64,000 nt of DNA from Robertkochia solimangrovi. GTDB taxonomy: Bacteria; Bacteroidota; Bacteroidia; Flavobacteriales; Flavobacteriaceae. Location of the stretch: NCBI RefSeq assembly GCF_007279655.1, contig NZ_QKWN01000008.1, forward strand, positions 186,001-250,000, written 5' to 3'. The translations under genes were made by a program, and so were the position numbers. This document shows positions 8,779 to 17,686 of the stretch, piece after piece. The first letter of the stretch is position 1. The number at the start of each line of letters is the position of its first letter. The notes under the pieces were generated by a model. It saw only the letters and a list, made by a program, of their open reading frames with translations. It was not told the DNA's origin and made no database searches.

Positions 8779-10881
8779 ATGGATGAAATAAAAAACCAGT
8801 ACATCAACCGTGAGATCAGCTGGCTTCACTTCAACGCTCGCGTTCTGCAGGAGGCTGCCGATATATCGGTTCCACTTATTGAAAGACTTCGTTTTCTCGG
8901 TATTTTTTCCAATAATCTGGATGAATTCTTCAAAGTGCGCTATGCTACCGTTAAGCGTATTGCACTGTCAGGGAAAACAGGTAAAAGTGTGCTTGGTGGT
9001 GCCAAGGCTACTGATCTGATGGATGACATTACTCAGATCGTAATCAATCAGCAAACAGAAAGTCTGAAGATCCTGAGTGCCATTGAACAGGAGTTGGAAG
9101 GTGAGAATATCTATATGATCAATGAAACGGAAGTTACACCTGAACAGAGTGAATTCATCAGAACTTACTTTATGGAAAAGGTGAGTCCCGCACTGGCGAC
9201 GATCATGCTTAACGACCTTACCAGTATGCCAAATTTAAGGGATAGCGCCGGCTACCTGGCAGTAAAGATGGTGTTGAAGCCGGAGAAGGAGGCTAAAGGA
9301 GTTCGGAATTTTATCGCACCGCCTAAAAGGGAGATACGCTACGCTTTAGTGGAGATTCCTAAAACTGTGGATCGTTTTGTCGTATTGCCGGACCAGGGAG
9401 AAAAACATTATATCATAATTCTCGACGACCTGATACGATACTGTCTGGGCAGTATTTTCAACATATTCCCATATGAATCGTTGTCGGCCCACATGATCAA
9501 GATTACCCGGGATGCCGAATTGGATATCGACAGTGACCTTAGTAAGAGTTTTATCGAAAAGATATCTTCCAGCGTAAAAGGAAGAAAGATCAGTGAACCG
9601 GTTCGTTTCGTTTATGATAAGAGTATCGATAAGGATACGCTTTCCTTTTTGAAACATAAACTGAGGATCGATGATACCGATAGTGTGATCCCCGGAGGGC
9701 GGTATCACAACCGTCGTGATTATATGAATTTCCCAAGCCTGGGACGTCAGGATCTGATGTATAAGCGCTTTCCTCCATTACCGATTAAAGGACTGAACAT
9801 GGAGGTGAGTCTGTTTTCACAGATAGCGAATAAGGACTTTCTTCAGTATGCACCCTACCATACTTTTTCTTATGTAATTAAGTTTCTCAGGGAGGCAGCC
9901 ATCGATCCTGCGGTTAAATCTATCAAGATTACAGTGTATAGACTGGCTGAAAATTCACAGGTCGCTAGTTCACTGATCAATGCGGTAAAGAACGGAAAGG
10001 ACGTGACCGTGCAGATCGAATTACAGGCACGTTTTGATGAAGAAGCGAATATTCAGTACGCCGAACAATTGCAATCGGAAGGCGTAAAACTGATCTTCGG
10101 AGTCCAAGGACTGAAAGTGCACAGTAAGATCTGCGTGATCGAAAGAGAGGAGGCCGGTAGATTACAGCGTTACGGATTTATCAGTACCGGAAACTTCAAT
10201 GAAGCCACTGCCAGGATCTATACCGATTATACATTGTTTACGGCTGATCAGTCGATCTTAAAGGAGCTGATCAGGGTGTTTGATTTCTTTGAAACCAATT
10301 ATAAGATCAATAAATACAAGCATTTGATCGTGTCTCCTCATTATACGAAAAGCGTATTCGGTAAGTTGATCCAAAGGGAGATCGATAATGCCAGAGCAGG
10401 ACGACCTGCCTATATTAAGATTAAAATGAACAGCTTTACCAGCTATAAGATGGTTGATAAGTTGTATGAGGCGAGTCGTGAAGGTGTGAGGGTTCAGATG
10501 ATCATCCGCGGAACCTGTTGTCTTATTCCGGGGGTGCCGGGAATGAGCGAGAATATAGAAGCAATAAGTATTGTTGACCGTTTTCTGGAACACACGAGAC
10601 TTTTCATCTTCTGTAATAACAACGATCCGAAAGTGTTCATATCTTCTGCGGACTGGATGACGCGTAACCTGGATTTTAGGGTAGAAGTAGGGGTTCCGAT
10701 CTACGATCCGGATATTAAAAAGGAATTGATGGATACTTATGAGATCTGTTGGTCGGATAACGTGAAAGCCAGAGTATTTTCTGAAAAGCATGATAATGCC
10801 TATAAGAAGAACAATCTCGCTAAGGTCAGATCACAGTTCGCAACCTATGAGTATTATTTAAAGAAAGCAGTTGTAAATTAA
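8779..10881 (+). CDS. ppk1: Polyphosphate kinase 1
   Basis: A 700-residue enzyme that reversibly makes inorganic polyphosphate from ATP. It has the N-terminal helical domain (NREISWLHFNARVLQEA), the head domain, and two phospholipase-D-like C domains. The phosphorylated histidine should be His448 in KVHSKICVIER. Other family blocks are YAPYHTFSYVIKFLREAA, QARFDEEANI, STGNFNEATARIYTD and RGTCCLIPGVPG. Full length, no odd features. Middle gene of sixA-ppk1-ppx. Confidence 0.97.
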   Translation: MDEIKNQYINREISWLHFNARVLQEAADISVPLIERLRFLGIFSNNLDEFFKVRYATVKRIALSGKTGKSVLGGAKATDLMDDITQIVINQQTESLKILSAIEQELEGENIYMINETEVTPEQSEFIRTYFMEKVSPALATIMLNDLTSMPNLRDSAGYLAVKMVLKPEKEAKGVRNFIAPPKREIRYALVEIPKTVDRFVVLPDQGEKHYIIILDDLIRYCLGSIFNIFPYESLSAHMIKITRDAELDIDSDLSKSFIEKISSSVKGRKISEPVRFVYDKSIDKDTLSFLKHKLRIDDTDSVIPGGRYHNRRDYMNFPSLGRQDLMYKRFPPLPIKGLNMEVSLFSQIANKDFLQYAPYHTFSYVIKFLREAAIDPAVKSIKITVYRLAENSQVASSLINAVKNGKDVTVQIELQARFDEEANIQYAEQLQSEGVKLIFGVQGLKVHSKICVIEREEAGRLQRYGFISTGNFNEATARIYTDYTLFTADQSILKELIRVFDFFETNYKINKYKHLIVSPHYTKSVFGKLIQREIDNARAGRPAYIKIKMNSFTSYKMVDKLYEASREGVRVQMIIRGTCCLIPGVPGMSENIEAISIVDRFLEHTRLFIFCNNNDPKVFISSADWMTRNLDFRVEVGVPIYDPDIKKELMDTYEICWSDNVKARVFSEKHDNAYKKNNLAKVRSQFATYEYYLKKAVVN

Positions 10882-10893
10882 AGAAGACGCACA

Positions 10894-11799
10894 TTGAGAA
10901 TACGGAAATTTGCAGCGATCGATATTGGGTCCAATGCCGTGAGATTATTGATCAATAATGTCATAGAAAACCCGGGAAAGGAAACACAGTTCAAAAAGAG
11001 TTCCCTGGTGAGGGTGCCTGTACGTCTCGGACAGGATTCTTTTACCATGGGCAGGATCTCCCCCAATAACATGTCTCGTATGGTCGATACCATGAAAGCT
11101 TTTAAATACCTGATGAAGGTACAGGGCGTAGAGAAATATATGGCCTGCGCTACTTCCGCGATGCGGGAGGCTTCTAATGGTGAAGACCTGGTGGAAATGG
11201 TAAAAAATAAATCGGGCATCGATATCGAGATCATCGATGGAAAAGAAGAAGCTGCGATCATCGCATCTACCGATCTCAATGAACTCATCGATAAAAATAA
11301 GAACTATCTCTATGTGGATGTGGGAGGTGGTAGTACCGAGTTTACGATCTTCAGTGATGGTAAGATCGTAAATTCCAGATCCTACAAAATAGGGACGGTA
11401 AGACTCCTAAATGAAATGATAACTCCGGAGACCTGGAAGGATATCGAGAAATGGATCAAGGCTCAGGCCAGAAAATACAAGAGTATAGCAATCATCGGAT
11501 CCGGAGGGAATATCAATAAGCTTTTTAAGATGTCCGGAAGAAAACCCGGAGAACCGCTTTCCTATATTTATCTGAATGCCCAGTACCAATTCCTTCAGGA
11601 GCTTTCCTATGATGAACGTATCTCTGAACTCGGATTGAATCCAGATCGCGCAGATGTGATCATACCGGCTTCACGCATCTATCTGAACGCTTCCAAATGG
11701 AGCGGAGCCAAAAAGATCCATGTGCCGAAGATAGGGTTGTCTGATGGGATCATTAAATTATTATATAATCGAGAAAAGGAAGAATTGGAGCAACACTAA
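10894..11799 (+). CDS. ppx: Ppx/GppA-family phosphatase (exopolyphosphatase-like)
   Basis: A 301-residue ASKHA-fold phosphatase. The phosphate-1 motif is FAAIDIGSNAVRLLI, the phosphate-2 motif YVDVGGGSTEFTIF, and ATSAMREASNG is also diagnostic. It lacks the C-terminal HD domain of long Ppx/GppA proteins, so it is the short form, and whether it degrades polyphosphate or pppGpp cannot be told from sequence. The start appears to be TTG at 10894; no ATG lies between it and the DIGSN motif. It starts 12 bases after ppk1 and overlaps the convergent miaE by four bases. Confidence 0.92.
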   Translation: MRIRKFAAIDIGSNAVRLLINNVIENPGKETQFKKSSLVRVPVRLGQDSFTMGRISPNNMSRMVDTMKAFKYLMKVQGVEKYMACATSAMREASNGEDLVEMVKNKSGIDIEIIDGKEEAAIIASTDLNELIDKNKNYLYVDVGGGSTEFTIFSDGKIVNSRSYKIGTVRLLNEMITPETWKDIEKWIKAQARKYKSIAIIGSGGNINKLFKMSGRKPGEPLSYIYLNAQYQFLQELSYDERISELGLNPDRADVIIPASRIYLNASKWSGAKKIHVPKIGLSDGIIKLLYNREKEELEQH

Positions 11800-12461
11800 C
11801 CGTGTATAGTTTCTTTTTTGCCGAGATCTTTCATGATCTGGGCTTCATACTCCAAAAGCGCCTGCCATTTTTTGTCAACTTCTTCGCGATCTCCATATTT
11901 TCGGGCAAATCCCAGAAACATTGTATAATGATTCGCTTCACTGACCATGAGGTTCCGATAGAATTCTGCCAGTTCCTTATCGGCGATATTTTCAGAAAGC
12001 AGACGAAAGCGTTCGCAACTCCTGGCTTCAATCAGGGCTGCATACAATAATTTATGAACCATGAATGTGACGCGACTACCTCCTTTCGGGAAAAATTTCA
12101 TCAGCTGATTCACATATTCATCCTTGCGATCGCGTCCCAATACCCAGCCGCGTTCGATGATCTTTTCGTGAACCATTTTGAAATGACTGATCTCCTCCTT
12201 TACCAATGCGGTCATCGCCTGAACCAATTCTGTATATTCAGGAAAGAGCACGATCATAGAGATCGCTGTACTGGTCGCTTTTTGTTCGCAGTAGGCGTGA
12301 TCGGTAAGGATTTCTTCGATGTTCTTTTCCACGATATTCACCCATCTCGGATCGGTAGGAAGTTTGAGTCCCAGCATTTTTTGAAGGTTTAATGTTGCCG
12401 CAAAGGTAAGGAATTTCAATGTTTTTAACTTCCTCATGGATTCTCCCTGTTGGTGTTTCAT
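11796..12461 (-). CDS. miaE: tRNA-(ms2io6A37) hydroxylase, MiaE-type diiron enzyme
   Basis: About 221 residues of a four-helix ferritin-like fold that hydroxylates the isopentenyl group of ms2i6A37 in tRNA. Diiron ligand candidates are the Glu/His pairs in DHAYCEQKA, VKEEISHFKMVHE, EARSCERFRLL and VSEANHYTMF. ATG 12461 (MKHQQ) is preferred over an in-frame TTG six bases upstream; a later ATG (MRKLKTL, 12437) is also possible. Its 3' end overlaps ppx on the other strand by four bases. Confidence 0.9.
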   Translation of the reverse strand: MKHQQGESMRKLKTLKFLTFAATLNLQKMLGLKLPTDPRWVNIVEKNIEEILTDHAYCEQKATSTAISMIVLFPEYTELVQAMTALVKEEISHFKMVHEKIIERGWVLGRDRKDEYVNQLMKFFPKGGSRVTFMVHKLLYAALIEARSCERFRLLSENIADKELAEFYRNLMVSEANHYTMFLGFARKYGDREEVDKKWQALLEYEAQIMKDLGKKETIHG

Positions 12462-12597
12462 GTGCAAAAGTGTTATAACGATTATATATAGTTTTTGTCG
12501 ATGTTAAAAAGCTTCATACAGCATAATCTATAATTTTAAATACCCCTCTGTTCCTAAAATTGATATGGGACAGTAAACCAGCAGATAAACCAACACC

Positions 12598-13470
12598 ATG
12601 ATTGCAAACAATCCCATATTGAACAAAAATGCTGTTTCTCATCTGGAGGAAATTCTGAAATCCGTGGCTTCCGATAAGGAAGTTCTATGGTTACAAATAC
12701 AGATGGAAGACCTTGTAGAAAAACAGTCTACCCGTGATTTCTATCTGACCTATACGCTTATTCGACAACGATTTTCTGATACTCCTGCCTTGCTTTCTAC
12801 TTCTGATGACAAGCTGGATCAGTACCTGTATACGCACGATGCGAAAGCCTATGAAGTGGCCCGTATCCTGTTGTTGAATTTTGTTCTTGATGCGGACCCG
12901 GAATTTTTCAGAGACAAGGTGCAGCATCTGATCGAGGTGGCAGACCGAAAGGAGTTGGAAAGCTTTTTGAAGTTTCTGGTGCTTTTACCTAATCCTGAAG
13001 AATACAGGTTTACCGCGGTGGAGGCTTTGCGTACGAATATTTCAGATATATTCGATGCGATCAGTCTGGAAAATCCGTATCCTGCTTTGTATTTCAATGA
13101 GCAGCAATGGAATCAGATGTATCTCAAAGCGGCCTTTATGCAACGACCATTACAGAAGATTATGTATGTAGAGGATCGGGCTAATGCTGAACTTACCCGT
13201 ATTATCTCCGATTATGCTCATGAACGTTGGGCGGCGGGTAGAACTATCGATCCGATGATATGGAGACCCGTTGCGAAATTTTTGGATCCGACAATTCTGA
13301 ATGATATAAAAAGATTGATAAACAGTGATGATCCCGCAGAAAACAAGGCGGCATTACTGGTTTGTGCTGCAGCTGATACTCCTGAGGCAGCCGAATTACT
13401 TGTTTTACACAGCCCCGATCCGGAACGTTTACGATCGGAAAGTATTAACTGGAATAACCTAAACACTTAA
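12598..13470 (+). CDS. eboA: EboA-family protein
   Basis: A 290-residue, largely helical, probably cytosolic protein. The most recognisable block is WNQMYLKAAFMQRPLQKIM ... RANAELTRIISDYAHERWAAGRTIDPMIWR near residues 170-230, which is typical of EboA. Its biochemical role is not known. First gene of a six-gene ebo operon, in the same order as clusters tied to cryptic metabolites and scytonemin export in other bacteria. The next gene starts after two bases. A short AT-rich leader precedes it and no strong promoter is evident. Confidence 0.88.
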   Translation: MIANNPILNKNAVSHLEEILKSVASDKEVLWLQIQMEDLVEKQSTRDFYLTYTLIRQRFSDTPALLSTSDDKLDQYLYTHDAKAYEVARILLLNFVLDADPEFFRDKVQHLIEVADRKELESFLKFLVLLPNPEEYRFTAVEALRTNISDIFDAISLENPYPALYFNEQQWNQMYLKAAFMQRPLQKIMYVEDRANAELTRIISDYAHERWAAGRTIDPMIWRPVAKFLDPTILNDIKRLINSDDPAENKAALLVCAAADTPEAAELLVLHSPDPERLRSESINWNNLNT

Positions 13471-13472
13471 TT

Positions 13473-14381
13473 ATGGAAGAAAAATTAATGTTCATTGATC
13501 CGCATGTTCATATGACGTCCCGCACCACGGATGATTATGAAGCGATGGCTGCAGCAGGTGTTGTTGCGATAATCGAGCCTTCTTTTTGGCTTGGACAACC
13601 GAGAACCCAGGTAGGGTCTTTTCAGGATTACTACAGCAGCCTGGTTGGCTGGGAGCCTTTTCGTGCCAGTCAGTTCGGAATCAAACATTATTGTACCATA
13701 GGTCTGAATTCAAAAGAGGCGAATAATGAAGCTCTTGCTGAACAAGTGATGGATTTATTGCCCCTTTATCTTTTTAAGGAAAATGTTGTAGCGATAGGAG
13801 AGATCGGATATGATGATCAAACCCCTACAGAGGATAAATATTTCCGTATGCAACTGGAGATGGCCCGGGAGTACAATATGGTCGTTCAGGTACATACGCC
13901 ACACCGTGATAAAAAAGCCGGAACGATTAAAAGTATGGAGGTGTGTCTGGAGCACGGATTGGATCCGTCTATGGTGATAATCGATCATAACAATGAAGAA
14001 ACTGTTAAGGAAGTGCTTGATCGCGGCTTTATCGCAGCATTTACCATTTATCCCAAAACAAAAATGGGAAATGAACGGATGGTAGAAGTGGTTAGGCGTT
14101 TCGGAAGCGATAATATAATTGTTGACAGCTCTGCAGATTGGGGGGTTAGCGATCCTCTCGCAGTGCCAAAAACAGCTGGATTGATGTTGAGAAGCGGTAT
14201 TGCCCGCGAAGATGTTATAAAAACATGCTATCAGAATGCACTCGATGCTTTTGGTAAGAATGGAAGAATGAAAGAAAGTGATTGGCTGGGTGCCGGAGGT
14301 ATCGATCAGCGTGAACTTTTTAATGATAACAGCGTGTTACGAGGTCAGCAGCCTCGTATCGACCAGGAAAAAATAGTTTGA
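13473..14381 (+). CDS. eboB: EboB, TatD-like metal-dependent hydrolase
   Basis: A 302-residue TIM-barrel amidohydrolase-like protein. The start FIDPHVHMTSRT gives the HxH metal pair; GEIGYDDQTP holds the central acidic ligand; VQVHTPHRDK and MVIIDHNNEETV give later histidines; VDSSADWGVSDPL supplies the final Asp. These are the TatD-type positions, but sequence around them is EboB-specific and the substrate is unknown. Start ATG 13473 is two bases after eboA. Its stop overlaps the eboC start (TGATG). Confidence 0.9.
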   Translation: MEEKLMFIDPHVHMTSRTTDDYEAMAAAGVVAIIEPSFWLGQPRTQVGSFQDYYSSLVGWEPFRASQFGIKHYCTIGLNSKEANNEALAEQVMDLLPLYLFKENVVAIGEIGYDDQTPTEDKYFRMQLEMAREYNMVVQVHTPHRDKKAGTIKSMEVCLEHGLDPSMVIIDHNNEETVKEVLDRGFIAAFTIYPKTKMGNERMVEVVRRFGSDNIIVDSSADWGVSDPLAVPKTAGLMLRSGIAREDVIKTCYQNALDAFGKNGRMKESDWLGAGGIDQRELFNDNSVLRGQQPRIDQEKIV

Positions 14382-15286
14382 TGAAAAAGGAAACCGTTTT
14401 AGGGTACATTCGGTTGATGAGGCCGGCAAATCTTCCCACGGCAATGGCTGATATTTTGGCCGGAGCTACTGTGGCAGGGGCTGCCGATTTATTTCTTTCA
14501 TCAGACACAGAACCGGTTCTGATCTTGAAACCTTTACTTTTTTTAGTTCTGGCCTCGATCTGCCTGTATGCCGGTGGCGTTGTGCTCAACGATGTATTCG
14601 ATTTCGAGCTTGACCTTAAAGAGCGCCCCGAAAGGCCCATACCTTCCGGAAAGGTTTCTTTGAAGGGTGCTATGCTTTTTGGAAACCTGTTGCTTTTTTT
14701 AGGAGTGGTACTGAGCTTTCTGGTGAATAACAAATGCGGTATTATTTCTATTTTGTTGGTTTGCAGTATCCTGTCTTATGATGCATGGGCAAAACATCAT
14801 AAACTATTCGGACCTCTGAATATGGGGTTATGCCGCGGACTGAATCTGTTGCTGGGAATGGCCATTCTGGGGCATTTCGAACAATGGTGGATCATGGTGA
14901 TCCCGGTCTTTTATATCGCGGCAATTACCATGATCAGCAGAGGTGAGGTTCATGGAAATAATCGGTCTAATATTGCGCTGGCTAGTATTATTTACGGACT
15001 TGTGATCCTGATGATCCTGCAACTGGCAATTTTCGGAAAACATCACATCCTACAGGTTATACCTTTTATTGTGGTGTTCGCTGTCATGATATACAAGCCT
15101 CTTTTGAAGGCTTTTAAAGATAATTCGCCCTTGAATATCAAGGGAGCTGTAAAAGCAGGTGTCATCGCCTTGATCGTGATGGATGCATGTATCGCTGCAG
15201 GCTTTTCTCAATGGTGGTTTAGTCTGGGTATGCTTTTGCTGCTTCCCTTATCCTTTGTACTGTCTAAACAATTTGCAGTAACCTGA
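14381..15286 (+). CDS. eboC: EboC, UbiA-superfamily prenyltransferase-like membrane protein
   Basis: A 301-residue polytopic inner-membrane protein. The first aspartate-rich motif is NDVFDFELDLKERPERPIPSG (near residues 70-90), the UbiA prenyl-diphosphate/Mg site, preceded by RLMRPANLPTAMADILAG. A second polar loop has DAWAKHHKLFGPLNMGLCRGLN. Several hydrophobic segments follow. UbiA enzymes move prenyl groups to aromatic or other acceptors; the acceptor here is unknown. ATG 14381 overlaps the eboB stop by one base and is chosen over the in-frame TTG three bases upstream. Confidence 0.92.
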   Translation: MKKETVLGYIRLMRPANLPTAMADILAGATVAGAADLFLSSDTEPVLILKPLLFLVLASICLYAGGVVLNDVFDFELDLKERPERPIPSGKVSLKGAMLFGNLLLFLGVVLSFLVNNKCGIISILLVCSILSYDAWAKHHKLFGPLNMGLCRGLNLLLGMAILGHFEQWWIMVIPVFYIAAITMISRGEVHGNNRSNIALASIIYGLVILMILQLAIFGKHHILQVIPFIVVFAVMIYKPLLKAFKDNSPLNIKGAVKAGVIALIVMDACIAAGFSQWWFSLGMLLLLPLSFVLSKQFAVT

Positions 15287-15296
15287 AACTATTGTT

Positions 15297-16454
15297 ATGA
15301 AAAATTTCGGAACCATTACTAAGTCATTTAAGGTAAGCTATGAATATTCATTGCTTTTCACCGATAGTCTTTTTGATTTCAGCAATGACCTTTTAAAGGA
15401 TCTTTTGCTTCGGTCTGAAGGAGAATTCCCTAAAAAGGTGATGTTTGTGATCGATGAGAATGTTTATCAAAGTCATGAATACTTATCAGATGAGATCAAC
15501 GCTTATTGTAAAAAGTTCAGCGATGTGATCCGGCTTACCCAAAAACTGGTAATTCCGGGTGGAGAACAATGTAAGAACGATAGTAAGCATTTGAATAAAG
15601 TCCTGGAAGCGATCGAAAAGAATAGTATCTGCAGACATTCCTTTGTGATCGCTATCGGTGGAGGAGCTATTTTGGATATGGTTGGTTTTGCAGCGGCAAC
15701 GGCGCACAGGGGTGTTCGCTTTATCAGGATCCCTACTACCGTATTATCACAGAATGATTCGGGAGTTGGGGTTAAGAACAGTTTTAATTATCTGGGAAAA
15801 AAGAATTTTCTGGGAACCTTTGCACCCCCTTTTGCAGTGATCAATGATTGGAATTTCCTTTCAACACTTGAAGATCGTGACTGGAGGGGCGGAATCTCAG
15901 AGGCGGTTAAAGTAGCATTGATCAGAGATGCCGAATTTTACTCTTTTCTAAGGAAGGAAGCCCATGCCCTGAAGAACCGGGAATGGGAACCGATGAAAAG
16001 ACTTATTTACCGCTGTGCTGAATTGCATATGGAACATATTGCAGAACAGGGGGATCCGTTTGAGTCTGGTTCTTCCAGACCATTGGATTTCGGACACTGG
16101 GCTGCACATAAAATAGAACAAATCACTGAATTTGAATGCCGGCATGGTGAAGCTGTTGCCATAGGGATCGCTCTGGATGTAACCTACAGTCATCTTTGCG
16201 GTATGTTGGAGGAAGACGTAATGAAGGACATAAAACAGACCTTACTGAATGCAGGTTTTGATATCTCAATACCCGAAGGGGTAAGAGAGTCCGATCTGTT
16301 AAACGGACTAGACGAATTCAGAGAACATCTCGGTGGAAAGTTGACCATTCCTTTACTTACCGGGATCGGAGAGCGCAAAGACGTTCACCATATCGACCCC
16401 GAACTTATGACTGTAGCTATGAAAATGTTAAAAGAGTTACCACAGTTAAAGTAG
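15297..16454 (+). CDS. eboD: EboD, 3-dehydroquinate-synthase-like sugar phosphate cyclase
   Basis: A 385-residue member of the dehydroquinate synthase / sugar phosphate cyclase superfamily. NAD-binding: AIGGGAILDMVGFAAATAHRG; phosphate region: IPTTVLSQNDSGVGVKN. Zinc ligands are present: Glu in GGISEAVKVALI, His in PLDFGHWAAHKIE, His in RHGEAVAIGIALD. All catalytic positions therefore look intact. Its linkage marks it as EboD rather than AroB of the shikimate pathway. The real substrate is unproven; 2-epi-5-epi-valiolone-type cyclisation is a guess. Eleven bases after eboC. Confidence 0.92.
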   Translation: MKNFGTITKSFKVSYEYSLLFTDSLFDFSNDLLKDLLLRSEGEFPKKVMFVIDENVYQSHEYLSDEINAYCKKFSDVIRLTQKLVIPGGEQCKNDSKHLNKVLEAIEKNSICRHSFVIAIGGGAILDMVGFAAATAHRGVRFIRIPTTVLSQNDSGVGVKNSFNYLGKKNFLGTFAPPFAVINDWNFLSTLEDRDWRGGISEAVKVALIRDAEFYSFLRKEAHALKNREWEPMKRLIYRCAELHMEHIAEQGDPFESGSSRPLDFGHWAAHKIEQITEFECRHGEAVAIGIALDVTYSHLCGMLEEDVMKDIKQTLLNAGFDISIPEGVRESDLLNGLDEFREHLGGKLTIPLLTGIGERKDVHHIDPELMTVAMKMLKELPQLK

Positions 16455-16459
16455 AAAGA

Positions 16460-17686
16460 ATGTTAATTAACGATAAGTATCATTTGTCGTATTGTACCAA
16501 TATTCACCCGGGTGAGAATTGGGCTCAGACGTTTGCGAATCTAAGGATCTACCTTCCGGAGGTCAAAAAGAAAATGTCTCCGGAAACCCCGTTTGGAATA
16601 GGGTTACGTCTGTCGAACAAGGCAAGTGAAGAACTCCATACCGGAACCAATCTGTACCGGTTTAAACAATGGCTGGAAGCCAATGATATGTATGTCTTTA
16701 CCATGAACGGATTTCCGTATGGTAATTTTCATTTCAGCGAAGTCAAAGATCTTGTACATGCTCCTGACTGGACTAAGGAAGATCGGCTTGAGTATACACT
16801 GCGTTTGTTCGATCAGCTCAATTATCTTTTACCTAAAGGAGTATCTGGTGGAATCTCGACTTCTCCCGTAAGTTATAAGCACTGGCATACAACAGAGGAG
16901 TTGCGGGAAAAGAGCTTTGAAAAAGCTGCATTTAATATGGCCAGAGTCGTTCACCGTCTTTATGACCTCGAATGTGTGACTGGTAAATATATGCATCTCG
17001 ATATTGAACCGGAGCCAGACGGACTCATAGAGAATAGCTTCGAGTTGATCAATTATTATCGGGCATACCTGATTCCTGCTGCTGCGGAATATCTTAGAAA
17101 GGAACTCGATAAGAATCCGGTAGAAGCGGAGGAAATGGTCTTGCGTTATATTCAGGTTTGCTACGATACTTGTCATTTTGCGCTGGCGTATGAAAATCCG
17201 GACCGAACCTTTAAGCGATTTGCACAAACCGGAATACGCATTGGTAAAATTCAGATCAGTTCGGCCCTTAAAGTACAGTTTAGCGGGGATAATGACAGAC
17301 AATTAATGGAGGAATTGTCTAAATTCATCGAGCCGGTGTACCTTCACCAGGTAACCGAAAAAACTGATAATGGGGTGCGAACCTATTCTGATCTGCCGGC
17401 GGTGGTGAATTCAAAAAGAAAATTTAAAGAGCTCAGGGCACATTTTCATGTTCCGATATTTCTCGAAAAGTATGGAAATCTCATGTCAACTCAGGAACAG
17501 ATATTGCAAACGATAAAATATTTAGCGGCTCACCCTGGATTATGTGAGCATATCGAGGTGGAAACCTATACCTGGGAAGTTCTTCCCCAGGATCTGAAAC
17601 TGGAACTTACCGAATCGATCCATCGGGAATTAACCTGGCTAAAAACTAATTTACTCAATGTATATGAAGAAGACTGTAGTTCTTAA
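16460..17686 (+). CDS. eboE: EboE, TIM-barrel sugar isomerase/epimerase-like protein
   Basis: A 408-residue protein of the xylose-isomerase-like TIM-barrel group named EboE (metabolite traffic). Key segments: LSYCTNIHPGENWAQTFANL, FTMNGFPYGNFH, LHLDIEPEPDGLIEN (likely metal-binding acids), VCYDTCHFALAYENP, KIQISSALK and HIEVETYTWEVLP. The spread of D/H/E positions fits a metal-dependent isomerase, but no reaction is established. Starts five bases after eboD and overlaps eboF by 29 bases, which points to translational coupling. Confidence 0.9.
   Translation: MLINDKYHLSYCTNIHPGENWAQTFANLRIYLPEVKKKMSPETPFGIGLRLSNKASEELHTGTNLYRFKQWLEANDMYVFTMNGFPYGNFHFSEVKDLVHAPDWTKEDRLEYTLRLFDQLNYLLPKGVSGGISTSPVSYKHWHTTEELREKSFEKAAFNMARVVHRLYDLECVTGKYMHLDIEPEPDGLIENSFELINYYRAYLIPAAAEYLRKELDKNPVEAEEMVLRYIQVCYDTCHFALAYENPDRTFKRFAQTGIRIGKIQISSALKVQFSGDNDRQLMEELSKFIEPVYLHQVTEKTDNGVRTYSDLPAVVNSKRKFKELRAHFHVPIFLEKYGNLMSTQEQILQTIKYLAAHPGLCEHIEVETYTWEVLPQDLKLELTESIHRELTWLKTNLLNVYEEDCSS

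Noticed and set aside
10258-10791. 177-residue minus-strand ORF opposite ppk1
   Set aside because: Lies wholly within ppk1; composition is typical of an antisense frame.
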